From Epiperipatus broadwayi (taxonomy: Eukaryota > Onychophora > Udeonychophora > Euonychophora > Peripatidae), in assembly GCA_028023455.1 (NCBI GenBank), contig JAQFVV010006221.1:9095011-9159010 (forward strand): DNA of 64,000 nucleotides, read 5' to 3'. Position 1 is the first letter of the stretch; the number at the start of each line of letters is the position of its first letter. The position numbers and the translations under genes were made by a program. Shown piece by piece: positions 47,250-57,986 of the stretch. The notes beneath the pieces were generated by a model, which saw only the letters and a program-made list of their open reading frames with translations, was not told the origin of the DNA and searched no databases.

Positions 47250-47512
47250 ATTAGTCATCATCATCATCATCAACCATTATCAATCCACTGCAGGATGAAG
47301 GTCTCTCCAAGTTCAATCCATCTTTAGCTTCTCTTCTCCACATCACCCCTGCACACTTTCTTAATTCATCCATCCATCTCACATGTGGTCTCTTTCTGGG
47401 TCTTTTACAATCTCTTGGAATCCAGCTTCAAATTTCAATTGTCCATCTATTATCATCTCTTCTAGCAATATGTTCAGCCCAATTCTACTTGTCTCTTAAT
47501 TTTTTCAATGAG
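47250..47512 (-). pseudogene. RTE-type LINE 3' end (R3), minus strand
   Basis: Plus-strand TCATCATCATCATCATCAAC, then CCACTGCAGGATGAAGGTCT, TCCATCCATCTCACATG and GGTCTCTTTCTGGGTCTTTT. In complement this is the RTE terminus (PRKRPHVRWMDEL-like, W-R, GETFILQWIDNG-like) with a (GAT)n tail. It is 5'-truncated just after the GHIA-type block (TGGGCTGAACATATTGCTAG in complement). Less degraded than R1 and R2. Confidence 0.78.
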
Positions 47513-47652
47513 GTCAGTTCAAAAGGAATACAAATAGTAGATGTCTTAAAAGATGTAAATCCCTTTTATTTATAATTTTAAATAATACTACAGGTTGAAT
47601 TTTTAAGGACAGGTGAGAATGAACTTGTCTGTCTAAAAATTTGCTTCTAGAT

Positions 47653-47839
47653 CAGCGGTTCTCAACCTGTGGGTCGCAACCCCTTTGAAGGTCGAGCAAC
47701 CCTTCTCACAGAGGTCGCCTAAGATCATCGGAAAACACATTTTCGATTCATATAAGTAGCAAAATTAAAGGTTGGGGGTCACCATAACATAAGGAACTGT
47801 ATAAAAGGGTCGTGGCATTAGAAAGGTTGAGAGCCATTG
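47653..47839 (+). mobile_element. SPIN-type hAT miniature element (187 bp)
   Basis: Begins CAGCGGTTCTCAACCTGTGG, continues GGTCGC..CCCTTTGAAGGTCG and GTCGCCTAAGATCATCGGAA. It ends GGGTCACCATAACATAAGGA...GGTCGTGGCATTAGAAAGGT and TTGAGAGCCATTG. These ends and internal blocks are those of the SPIN family of hAT transposons that I recognise from animal genomes. Terminal inverted repeats are imperfect (CAG.GGTTCTCAACC / GGTTGAGAGCCATTG). An 8-bp target duplication is not evident (TTCTAGAT versus ATGAATTG), so flanks have decayed or an end is altered. No transposase. Confidence 0.88.
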
Positions 47840-49638
47840 ATGAATTGTTAAATGTGTTTAGAAAATTTCAAGCTTTTATATCTTTCTAATTATATGCAAC
47901 TATTATTAATCTAGTTATTAGTAACAGTTGAATGTAATGGAAGTGGTATATATTTTATAAATCAATAACTGTAAATCAAATAATTAAATATGCAGAAGCT
48001 ATCAAGTTAAAGCAAAGCTTTCTCAGTCTCTAAAATTACAGCGATTTATTATACTGCAGGTTGTGCTTTCTTTGATGTAAAGATGCAAAAATTTTAAATT
48101 CCTCACCCAGTAACATAATTTACAATAAGTTTTATAAATATACAAATTTTAAAAATCTTATTTAATTTTTTTTTTTTTGCTTATAAATATAAATTCTCAG
48201 GAACTTTTTTTATCTCTTTTCGCTTTCTTATACTGCGGACCAGAATTGTTTAATAATTTTAAAAATGATGTAGCTGAAATGTGAAACTGTCATTTTCGCC
48301 AAAATGTCAACATGAACTTTTCAAGCAATTACTTTACGCTCATAATTCAAGCAGTGTTTTCTCCCTCTTTTTAAAACTTTATTTATTTATTAAAAAGTAA
48401 CACGTAACAACTCATTCAATTTCATTAATATGTGCTTATAAATTTGCACGAGGGACATATAAGAACTTCTTTATATACATGTTAATACAATATAAAAAGG
48501 TAAAGCTATCTTTAAGTAACCCATTGCAGACAAAAGACCTTTCCAATAACCCATCAAAAAAACAACATGAAGGATAAGGCAATATTCTATAGACTTGCCA
48601 ACTGATAGATGGTGAAGATTTGAATAGTTTTCCATTCTCATTTTACTCTCTAGCTAAATATAGAAAAATATTTATTTGCTGACCAATATTGAAAGATTAG
48701 CTGAATTGGATGTGCGTCATTTATCTATATATATAAAAAAATCCAAAACCTTTTGAAAAAATTTCCAATTTTACTTAACTCGGATTTTAATTCAGTTCAT
48801 ATACATAGTCCATATATATATATTAGAAAATATTCACTTAGCGTAAGATTAGTGGAATATAAATATAGAAAATGATTTCAACAATCTGTGAGTGACTTCA
48901 TAATGTAGTGGCAAGTCCATCTGCCTACTAGGATCAAAACTTGAATTCGAATTAGATGATTAACAATTTTTCTTCAGATTCCAAGCAATTTTAGAATCCC
49001 CCCCCCCCCCCCGTAAATTCACCATTTGGACAGTCATCCAATTATTAGCTAGGAAAAGAAAGTAGCTAGGTATTCTTAACTATAATATAAATCAAGGAAG
49101 AAAATTCATGAACTATCTCCACCTAACACTTCTGCGCCAATGAATATCGTCTTCTGTTACAGTACTTTTCTGTAGAAGAAAGCAGAAGACATATTTGCCC
49201 TGCAGTAAGCTATTTAAACATGTTTATCTAATCAAATCATTTGTAAAATACTATATCATAAGTAAGTTTCGATATATTTTTTGTGAAGAGTGTACGATAA
49301 AACAAGTCCTAACAAAAATGTTTTATAAGACAAAAAAAATTAATGAAATAATCCAGTATGCATTAATACTACGGATTATTTGTTTATATATTTAATAAGC
49401 AAAGTGATATGAAGAAAGTATCAAAACTCGTCATCCTAAACATTATTTCTTACTAAAAACAATGGAATTTGACTTAAACAAAAATATTAATTCATTTTTC
49501 TTTTCTGTTAGCCTTTCTACAAACTATTTTATATCAATGACCACTTGTTTTTAAATATAATTGCTATGTAATTCATTACCTTCAACAGAGAATATATATT
49601 CAAGCTAATAATTGTTTTATATCCAATTATCAATATAT
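47840..49638. other. AT-rich stretch, no gene recognised
   Basis: Includes a poly-C run at about 48998-49013. A frame at 49195-49395 is not supported as a gene. Confidence 0.4.
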
Positions 49639-50074
49639 TAAATATAGGGGATTTGAACACAGACTTTCAAGATTTCTTCAGCTATTCTAGAACTCTATCT
49701 CATACCAGCAATACACATGACCACACATATGCGAAAAAGTGCTGAACCAGCACATCAATTTCGTCCAGATCATCATCTCCCACACACATATATAATCAGT
49801 GTTCAGTTTATATTAAGATAGAAAACCATCAGATTTTCAATGGTATGAATGGCTGAAGATTTGGAGGGTTAAATACATTGAAGCCTGTCCATTAAAGTTT
49901 GTGGGAGATGATGATCTGGGCCAACTGATGAGTGCTGGTTCAGCATGAAATATATATATATATTGGTGATCATTTTTCTTTTTCATATATGTGTGGTTAT
50001 GTGTATTGTTGGTATGAAATAAAATGGATAGCTGAAGAAATCTTGAAAGTCTGTGTTCAAATCCCCTATATTTA
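49639..50074. mobile_element. fold-back family F copy with partial spacer (49.6 kb)
   Basis: AAATATAGGGGATTTGAACA on the left mirrors TTCAAATCCCCTATATTT on the right. The arms carry CAGACTTTCAAGATTTCTTC and its complement, and TGATGAGTGCTGGTTCAGCA on the right. The spacer GGTTAAATACATTGAAGCCT is a variant of the one at 40.66 kb. The right arm lacks the GTGCTCAG part. Confidence 0.75.
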
Positions 50075-50800
50075 TAATTAAACTTCAGCTCTATGAAGTA
50101 TGCCTATATTTAAAAATTATGAATATATATTGTGCCCTTGTCTGTAGGTCATAGGTAGGGTAGAAAGGTCAATTATTAAAAATTTTAAATTTTAAGTTAT
50201 ATTTGTAAGATATATAAATAATAATAAGAGAATGAGATTTTATAGTACAATTTAAAGCTTAATCATATCATTGCTTATGGTTGTGAAAGCTGGCCATATA
50301 AAATAATACAGCTATAGATAGTTAAAAGTATATCAATTATTTAGTATAATATTTAAAAAACTAATAAATTAAATAAATGAAATGTAATGTTATAATTGTA
50401 TTTAAAAATCAAATTTAATAGATTATAAGTTATTAATATGTGGGATGGTGAGAATTATATTTAGTTCTACATTTTAAAATTATTTTCTAAATTTTTTATA
50501 AAATATATCAGTTTTGGTAATTTAAACCAAGACGTAAATAAAAATCATTTGATAAAAGTTAGTAAACACGTGACCGTATATTATATGCCTTCACACACAC
50601 TCTTGTTAAAATAATAATAAACTGTGTGAATTTAAAACTAAATATAATTGCCATCGATATTTAAAGTGAAAGTTTAAAAATATTAAATATTGTTTTAATA
50701 ATTATTTTAAAACTTAGATGATTTTTTTTAAATAAAACTATAATTGAATTTAAAAATATTGGTATAAATATTCCAGACATTACGTCATCAGTTCTTAACT
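50075..50800. other. AT-rich stretch, nothing recognised
   Basis: No feature recognised. Confidence 0.35.
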
Positions 50801-53700
50801 TTAAAAATCCATTCTGTTATCAAAATAAAATGAATAAATTGTTCGCGCTAAAATAAATATTAACCAATCAAAGGATGTAAAATTAACAGACAAAAATCTA
50901 AGAATTATACAAAGCGGGAGAAGTAATGTGAAAGTGAAAGAGAAAGTAACACTTTTGATAGCTGAAAACATCGTAGCTGAAAGTAATATAAATCTATAAT
51001 TTTGTATTATTCTAAAGTTATTCTGTAACATATAATATATTTTTGACTGCAAAGACATGAATTTCTAATTTTATAAGTGATCTTACCAGGAAATTTTATT
51101 CAAATTTAACCAGAAAGCCTACAGTAACATGGAAGTACAAAAAAAAATATTTAAAGTGATTGCTGAAAGAAAAATAATGGAAAAATATCTTAAGACGACT
51201 TTAGTTGTGCTCAACCTGAAACTTAATCTTATAACTGAAAGGAATACAATTGGGACGATATGTGAAAATCTGAAAAAGAAGCTGCTGTTCGTCAAGAACA
51301 ATTTATGACGATAAATTTACAGAGCTATCTTAAAACTAAGTTATACTTCTCTATGAACAAAATTTTAATATGCGTTCTAGTACCAAGAAAAATAATAATG
51401 GAGAAAAGTGTTTATTTTAAAAAGAAAACATTATTAAAAGATATAGTTCCAGAATTGTGAGAAAAAGGAAAGTAAAAAGATTAAAGTGCTATAAATATTT
51501 TATGGCAAGGTGCCTAAAACTTTAGCTTATTAGAAAAAACAGTATAACGTATTCAATGAAGAAAAATGCTTGATTTTAAAATGTTAAAATTAAATTGCTC
51601 AACTAAATGAAAATGGATCCATGGAAACCAAAATTTCATTGAAGATTTTAAAAGTCCGTACAAGATGCATCGGGGGGAAACCAGACGCGCGGGAAAAAGC
51701 TAGCAGACTATGTTAAAGGAGATATCAATAATTAATAAGTGTATAAAATATTGAGAAAACTAAGGATCATCGTCGATGAAGATTATTAAACAGAGTTATT
51801 TTTTTTTTATAGAACATTAAGTGACTGAAAGGAAAAATAAAGTATTTTTTTTTTTTAGCTTTACGATGAACAATTTTCAAGCAAGTTCGACAAAGCAGTA
51901 TCGTAAATATAATTTAATATTTTTATTTGATTGTATTTAAAATATAAAAATTCTATATTAGCTTAGGGAAACATATAAACATGAGTTTAAGAATAATTAG
52001 ATTTAAATATAATAGCTTAATAGAATGATAGAAATATTATTATAAAAATAAAATGTATGTATGGAAGTTTTAAATATCTACAAGAAGTAATGGAACGGTG
52101 AAGCCTTCAGAATGCGATCAAGAAGATAGAGATCGTTTTGGTAATTGTGATATTATTGATAATGCATAATGTATTTTTTTTTTTTAGGTCATCTATTAAT
52201 GAAGAATGATGTATGAAAGTTTTTAAATTATAAGTACACATTTTATCCAACATTAAAACATATATTTGAGATAGTAGTAATTTTAAATGTGCATGCAATA
52301 AGTTGTTTTAAAAATATAATTAATAATAAGTATCATAATAATTATGTGATTCTTTTGAACTTTTATGTTTGCAAAATCTTCAGATAATTTTAAAATAGTT
52401 GGTATATTATAAATATACGAGATAAGTAGTAAAAGATTTTCTTAAGAATAGCTGTATAGTTTGAACTAAAAATGAATTTTATTATTGTTAGAAATGTAGA
52501 CAGAAATTTGTCGATGTAATGCATAGATAAATCTAGAGAAATAAAATCGGATAGTGACTTGGTAGTTAGTACTGGTGTAAAGGAAACCAAGATGATGTTT
52601 TTTTGCCAAGAAATAAGAAAAATCAAATATTTGGATCATAGTATTTTGTGTGATTTCAGTATAGCTAACTAAGTCCTATCACTGAACACATATTTTGGAC
52701 AGTGTTTTTACGTATTTTTGAAACTTTTTGATGTTTTATAAAGCTGAAGGAATAGCTTTAGCATCACTCCTATAGTAGAGGTGGATAGACAGATAAAGGT
52801 CACTCCTCTATGGTGTTCTTTAAATTCACTGTGCCATCATTGTCAAGTTTTATGAAGGATAATATTCTAGTTGTTTTGATCCTGCGCATCTATTTTCGCT
52901 ATCCTTGTTTCATGAATATACATTGTCAGAAAGATATTTTTATAGAAATGATACATAAAATAGAAATGAGGCTAGGTTGTCGTTATGTAAGAATAGTTAT
53001 TTACTAGAATGAGTTAGAACTGTTATTTTAAAAATGAAAGTATAAATGTCATAAAGAGATAAAGAATCATATGATATAATTTAAAATAATTCGGAAAAGA
53101 ATATAAGATTTTTTTTTAAGAGAAATCTAAAACAAAGTTTTAAGTGATAATAAAAATTTTAATATTTTATATGATATGTTAAAATAGAGATTGCATGTTG
53201 GTAAAGAAATGATTAAAGAAAATGTGTAACAGACATATATGTATTTGTGCGTGGTTTGTTAATGATAGTAATTACCATACGAAGCAAAGGCTTGGATAAG
53301 TATTTGATTAATAATTATTGTATAGTCAATAATAAAACGGAACATCAAAATGTCAAGAAGGGTTTGAATCTTTGGGATTCCATACGAATAATAATATAAA
53401 ATAGAATTTTATGATTATGTATAATTTTACTACGAAGGTAAAATTTTTGTAAAAATATAATTTTAAAATTAATTGAGATATAAAGTATTAATGATAATTA
53501 TGGATAGATACATTTTTGTAACAAGCTAAACTAAATTCAGATATCTAATAATAATAATACTGTATAAGAGTTAAAAATAAAATAAGTAGAAATTTAATGT
53601 TAAGAGATAAACTAGTAAAGTAATTTTGTAACAGGAAAGTAGGGATATCCGATGTACATAATGTAAATATTGTTATTTGTATAATTATTAATAAACTATG
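50801..53700 (+). other. strand-asymmetric (C-poor, G/A-rich) block of unknown nature
   Basis: Across about 2.9 kb the plus strand has clearly more G than C. In sampled 60-base lines: 13 G to 5 C at 50881, 8 to 1 at 52021, 10 to 3 at 52441. Sustained strand skew is often seen in transcribed DNA or single-strand-derived elements. T-rich tracts ending in AG occur at about 51839, 51860 and 52188 and could be 3' splice sites. AATAAA at 53690-53695 could be a polyadenylation signal. No long frame is open on the plus strand; minus-strand frames here look like shadows. Confidence 0.35.
51129..51308 (+). CDS. hypothetical 59-residue open frame
   Basis: ATG at 51129 to TGA at 51306-51308 encodes MEVQKKIFKVIAERKIMEKY followed by LKTTLVVLNLKLNLITERNT and a Lys-rich end (ENLKKKLLFVKNNL). 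It reads as an amphipathic Leu/Lys-rich helix and has a less biased composition than most frames here. It sits in the strand-skewed block and on the strand that would be transcribed. No family recognised. It may be a decayed exon or chance. Confidence 0.15.
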   Translation: MEVQKKIFKVIAERKIMEKYLKTTLVVLNLKLNLITERNTIGTICENLKKKLLFVKNNL

Positions 53701-53861
53701 TTGTAAATTTATTTGTAAGCTTCATGGTCTTAGTTATATTTCTCCACATAGAATGCATGATATCGCAATACACATTTATAATTGCAACAAACATATAATT
53801 TTGCACAAAGTAGATAAACATAAAAGTGTTATAATAATTTTTGAAAAATTTATTTGTATGA
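53701..53861. other. short AT-rich spacer
   Basis: Lies between the strand-skewed block and the palindromic transposon. Nothing recognised. Confidence 0.4.
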
Positions 53862-55123
53862 CAAAATTAGGTAATCCTGACGTTTAGCGCCCCGAACAAT
53901 TCTCCCTCTATTTTTAAAAAAATGAACTATTTTTTCACTATGTAACTATATCCAAGTGTAAATGCTAATAAAAAAAGATTAAAAAAAATACTTACATTTA
54001 CATGCGTATTTTTCACGTATAGCGGTCTTTGCTGTATATAGAACTGTAAATAAATGACGTATATTAACTGTAAATGTTTTTCCGTAAAGAAGAATAAATA
54101 ACAAGAGAACAAACTTACATTTTTAGGAGTAATTGGAAGCCACACAAGCGAGGAAATGCACGAAAAGCCACACAAGCGAGGAAATGCACGAAAAGGTCGT
54201 CGCGTGCGTGCAGATTTCTGAAAGAAAATTCCTGCAGGTAGGACGAGAACAAAGGTGTGCTCATCCCAAATTGGTATTTTAGCTTATGCTATGCGACAGA
54301 GTGGACATAGGCATAATTCCACGCTGAGTCAAGCAAAAGTAGTTCAGAATTTGTCTCGTGTCACAAATGACGCGTGACCAAATTGCGTGAGTCTAAATAC
54401 AGCCTAAAAAAGTAATTATTTTTTTGGTTATTTATTATTCTTTATGTAATTGCAGAGTATATGTAACTATAAATGTCTTTTTTACATGAAGATGAATAAA
54501 TAAAATGGATGTAACAAAACTTAATTTTTTAGGCTCTATTTAGTCTCACGCAAAGTTGCTATAAAAATTATGAACTACTGTACTTTGGTCATTTGTGACA
54601 CGTGACAAATTCTGAACTACTTTTGCTTGACCGCGTGGAATTATACCTATGTCCACTCTGTCGCATAGCATAAGCTAAAATACCAATTTGGGATGAGCAC
54701 ACCTTTGTTCTCATCCTACCTGCAGGAATTTTCTTTCAGAAATCTGCACGCACGCGACGACCTTTTCGTGCATTTCCTCGCTTGTGTGGCTTTTCGTGCA
54801 TTTCCTCGCTTGTGTGGCTTTTCGTGCATTTCCTCGCTTGTGTGGCTTCCAATTACTCCTAAAAATGTAAGTTTGTTTTCTTGTTATTTATTCTTCTTTA
54901 CAGAAAAACATTTACAGTTAATATACGTCATTTATTTACAGTTCTATATACAGCAAAGACCGCTATACGTGGAAAATACGCATGTAAATGTAAGTATTTT
55001 TTTTAATCTTTTTTTATTAGCATTTACACTTGGATATAGTTACATAGTGAAAAAATAGTTCATTTTTTTAAAAATAGAGGGCGAATTGTTCGGGGCGCTA
55101 AACGTCAGGATTACCCAAAATTA
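53862..55123. mobile_element. 1.25-kb palindromic DNA transposon with 8-bp TSD
   Basis: Element 53870-55115 (1246 bp) starts GGTAATCCTGACGTTTAGCG and ends with its exact complement. It is flanked by CAAAATTA at 53862-53869 and 55116-55123, a perfect 8-bp target duplication. The arms (about 53870-54413 and 54528-55115) are nearly identical inverted copies with a ~115-bp spacer. Each arm holds a 28-bp minisatellite (CTTTTCGTGCATTTCCTCGC...): 2 units on the left (54140-54195), 3 on the right (54762-54845). Arms are GC- and CpG-richer than the flanks. The minus-strand frame at 53927-54175 and the plus-strand frame at 54693-55058 are the same frame in the two arms and match no family I know. TSD length fits hAT, P or Merlin; the GG terminus argues against canonical hAT. 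Non-autonomous. Confidence 0.88.
54762..54845 (+). repeat. 3 x 28-bp minisatellite inside transposon arm
   Basis: Three exact head-to-tail copies of a 28-bp unit starting CTTTTCGTGCATTTCCTCGC. The left arm has two copies (54140-54195, complement). Confidence 0.9.
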
Positions 55124-55850
55124 AAGGATTATAATTATATCGTTTATTGGTCATAAGTTGGTTGCCACAATATTAAAATAAATTATATGCTAATATTACA
55201 ACACGTATTTTGATTGTCAGATTATTAAATACTACCACGAACGTAATATTTATTTATTTATTTCATTTAAGAAGAAATAGGATTACATTATACTATTATT
55301 ATCATTATTCTTATTTATTATTGTTAGTTGTTACGTAGTGAATTTATGACATAAAATTCCCTTCTCATAGTTTACTACCGTAATTAAAATCAGTTTAAAT
55401 GCAATTTATGAACCTGAGATTTATTTGATTTGATTTTATTTCATTTATTTACTTAAATTATTTAATTGAGCTAGATTATTAATGAAAAGAGCTTGGAAAG
55501 TCATAGGAATACCATAAGTTGATTATTTAGTATAGTGTTCTTATGCCATTGGGATAGTATCATGTGGATATATCTCAATGTAGTCTGTCTCGCTCCCCGT
55601 GTCGTCGCTCCATGTCTCATGAAAATAATAAATTTTTAATAATATAACTGTATTTATATTTTAAAGTATAGAGCTAGTAGTAGTAATCATTTTAATAAAC
55701 TAATTTCATTCATTTTGTTAAGACTGAGCTAGAGAGAGAACCCGGAATATATATCAAAACATTATTATGGATTACTTTGGAGTGCATGCGTGAGAGAGAC
55801 GACGGGGGAGGAGGGTACAATATATACTAACTGTACCCGCAGCTTCACTT
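55124..55850. other. AT-rich stretch with a GC-richer end, unassigned
   Basis: 55580-55615 (GTAGTCTGTCTCGCTCCCCG) and 55785-55845 (GAGAGAGACGACGGGGGAGG) are GC-rich islands facing each other. They contain GTCGTC / GACGAC and may be remnants of inverted ends, but I could not delimit an element. Confidence 0.35.
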
Positions 55851-56062
55851 ACATTAGTAGAATATATTTGTAAAAACTTTAATATTTGTGTTAATATTAA
55901 GAATACACACGCATATATAATTCGACTATACATAAATAAATAAATCAAATCAACACATTTATTTATTTGATTTGATTGTTTTATTTATATATAGTCGAAT
56001 TATATATGCGTGTGTATTCTTAACATTAACACAAATATTAAAGTTTTTACATTAGTAGAATA
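55851..56062. mobile_element. hairpin element flanked by 14-bp direct repeats
   Basis: Hairpin 55865-56048: TAAAAACTTTAATATTTGTG and GAATACACACGCATATATAA mirror each other over about 85 bp per arm, and the loop is short. ACATTAGTAGAATA occurs on both sides (55851-55864 and 56049-56062), suggesting a 14-bp target duplication. Confidence 0.75.
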
Positions 56063-56084
56063 AAATATCACATGATCGCTATCT

Positions 56085-56155
56085 CTTCTGGCATTCATTG
56101 ATTACTCTGGTTGGCACAGGGTGGCAATACTTTATGGAGAGTTTTGCTTTGTTCA
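56085..56155. mobile_element. MITE family M2, half copy d
   Basis: TTCTGGCATTCATTGATTAC, TCTGGTTGGCACAGGGTGGC and TATGGAGAGTTTTGCTTTGT match the right arm of the M2 reference at 44074-44244. The left arm is absent. Confidence 0.75.
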
Positions 56156-56328
56156 GACTAAAATAACATGCAACTGTTTTCTTGGCTTCACATTATTTAA
56201 ATGAAATAATAATACTTGAGATCAACAGCAATGTCTCTAAAAATTTAAGTATCTACGATCAGTTGTACTAGTTTTTTATTTTAATAAATGTGGTTTTAAT
56301 TTCTCCTTATTTGTAATAATAAAAATAC

Positions 56329-56853
56329 TTAATTGTAAATTATTAGAGAAAAAAATATATAGTTAATAATAAATTTGGCTGAACGCTGATGAACTGTGCC
56401 CTCATACTCATAGCCTTCGGGAAATGTACTTAATATATGTAAATGAGAATATTCAAATGAGTTACTGTTACGTAGCCCATTTTTTCGAGATGTCAAGCAC
56501 GTGTCTCTTCTGCTGATTGCATGGGTGTCTCTGTTAATGTAGAATGCCTCTTTTATTTTCCTCCTGTAGTCGTTTGGTTCTGAGCATAAAATAACGGGGT
56601 TAGCGGGGATGAAATTGTGCCCTGATTGTTTAGTATGTTCAAAAAATGCAGAAGATGTACTGCTGTTCGTTTGGGCTCTGTTGAAGGTGTACCGATGTTG
56701 AGCCAATCTGGTGTTAATTGTGGCTTTCGTTTCACCATAATATGTGGCGTGGCATCTGGCTTGGGGGCAGGAAATGGAGTACACCACATGTGGGGTGAGC
56801 GCAGGATCAATGTAGTCTTTGGAGTTATTGATCAACCTATTAGTGTTGTTAAA
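56329..56853 (-). CDS. Penelope-like element GIY-YIG endonuclease domain (5'-truncated)
   Basis: A minus-strand frame, open from 56853 (stop upstream at 56854-56856) to a stop at 56329-56331, encodes a nearly intact Penelope-type endonuclease. Counting from TTG at 56833-56835 as residue 1: VVYSISCP at 17-24, the paired Cys 23/28, YYGET at 32-36 (the YIG-like half), R43 and QH47 downstream, FEHTKQSGH at 65-73, and KIKEAFYI at 93-100 with Glu 96 at the metal-binding position. It ends with SRRDTCLTSRKNG. GIY-YIG endonucleases nick target DNA during retrotransposition. The reverse transcriptase normally found N-terminal is missing, so the copy is 5'-truncated and not autonomous. The frame is free of stops for 170 codons, suggesting a fairly recent insertion. 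Confidence 0.85.
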   Translation of the reverse strand, partial: FNNTNRLINNSKDYIDPALTPHVVYSISCPQARCHATYYGETKATINTRLAQHRYTFNRAQTNSSTSSAFFEHTKQSGHNFIPANPVILCSEPNDYRRKIKEAFYINRDTHAISRRDTCLTSRKNGLRNSNSFEYSHLHILSTFPEGYEYEGTVHQRSAKFIINYIFFSLIIYN

Positions 56854-56871
56854 CTATTTTGTGTGTGTTAA

Positions 56872-57717
56872 ACTAATTAGTATTATTAATTATCAAACAT
56901 GGATTCTGAAGTACATAATATATCCAATACATATCAAAAGAAAAAAAAACATGTGACAGTTGATTAATTACAAATAATAATCATTTGTAAATAATATTTA
57001 GTTTCATAAAATTTGTTCACGGCATGCTATCTAGAAATTATAATATATTTAAATTTGCACTTTTTTTGATCAGAACCATGCATATCTAATGTGAATAATT
57101 GAATATAATATTCATTTATATATGGTAATTAAGTTTTAAGAGATACAGTTCTTTAACAGTCTATTTGTAATACATATGTAATGTGTTTTTCAATATAAAT
57201 ATTTATCTATTTCTCTCTTGAATAGAATTATGCATTTCTAATTTAACTATAGTGTTAACACGTGAAAAAGAAGACTGATTTAATCTCTAGGGTGCCCTGA
57301 TGACATCTCTGTTCCAGACTAATACTATAAATTTATAAGATAGTTGATTTTCTTTAAGCATTGACATAAGTGCCTAATTATTTATTCATTTTCATATTTA
57401 TATATGATTTGATTAATAAATTTCATTAACCAATATTATTATTGTCAAGGGTATTCATTAATTGTAATATGTGCCCAAGTAAAAAAAGTGATTGTCTGTC
57501 TCTCTAAGCTGCCTGAAGCACTATCTCTGTATTGTATAATAGCATATTTTAGCTGCTCACTACAAAAAATTCTAAGATATTAGCATGTATTGTATATATA
57601 AATGATAATAAAAATATATATTAAGGATTTTTTAAAATATTGTATTGGATAATTTTTAATATTGATTGAAATAAAATCCTTGTTTTTACTTCACCTTCGA
57701 GAAATGGTAAGTTTTAA
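56872..57717. other. AT-rich stretch with a weak internal repeat
   Basis: GTGCCCTGATGACATCTCTG near 57292 and AAGCTGCCTGAAGCACTATC near 57509 head two similar ~230-bp stretches (both followed by TCTCTGT...AATA and TTAT/TAAT). Otherwise nothing recognised. Confidence 0.35.
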
Positions 57718-57986
57718 ATTGCGCTATACGCAAAAAAGTGAAGCTTAGTATTATTATCAGAATTATCAGGCTTAGCGCTTTTGGGGAACTTAGGTCTCCA
57801 TATTCATAGCCTATCTTGGGAGTGTCAGCTTACATTGAGATTTTAAGCACAATTCTTTTCAGTTTATTATGTAGTTGTCATTTGCAATGAAGCATGCCTC
57901 CTTTATTTTTTATTTCATATCATTATGCTCAGTGCACAATGCCCTAGCCAAAGAGGGTTCAAACACATGGCCCGTTTTTTGGTGCT
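57718..57986 (-). pseudogene. Penelope-like element 3' end, inverted partner
   Basis: In complement this carries AAAGGAGGCATGCTTCATTG, CAAATGACAACTACATAATA and the 3' flank ATGGAGACCTAAGTTCCCC. It corresponds to the last ~60 endonuclease codons plus the 3' region of the copy at 57987. It is head-to-head with that copy and 5'-truncated further. One stop breaks the frame (ATGAAATAA). Confidence 0.8.

Noticed and set aside
54693-55058. 121-residue protein gene
   Set aside because: The frame lies inside a transposon arm, begins in a 28-bp minisatellite and has a mirror copy in the other arm. Its openness reflects arm identity, not evident selection.
56385-56435. Hammerhead core (CTGATGA ... GAAA) on the plus strand
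   Set aside because: The stem II positions do not pair, and the sequence is antisense to Penelope endonuclease codons, so the match is probably chance.
56626-56871. Plus-strand frame opposite the Penelope endonuclease
   Set aside because: It is the antisense shadow of a frame with clear GIY-YIG endonuclease landmarks.
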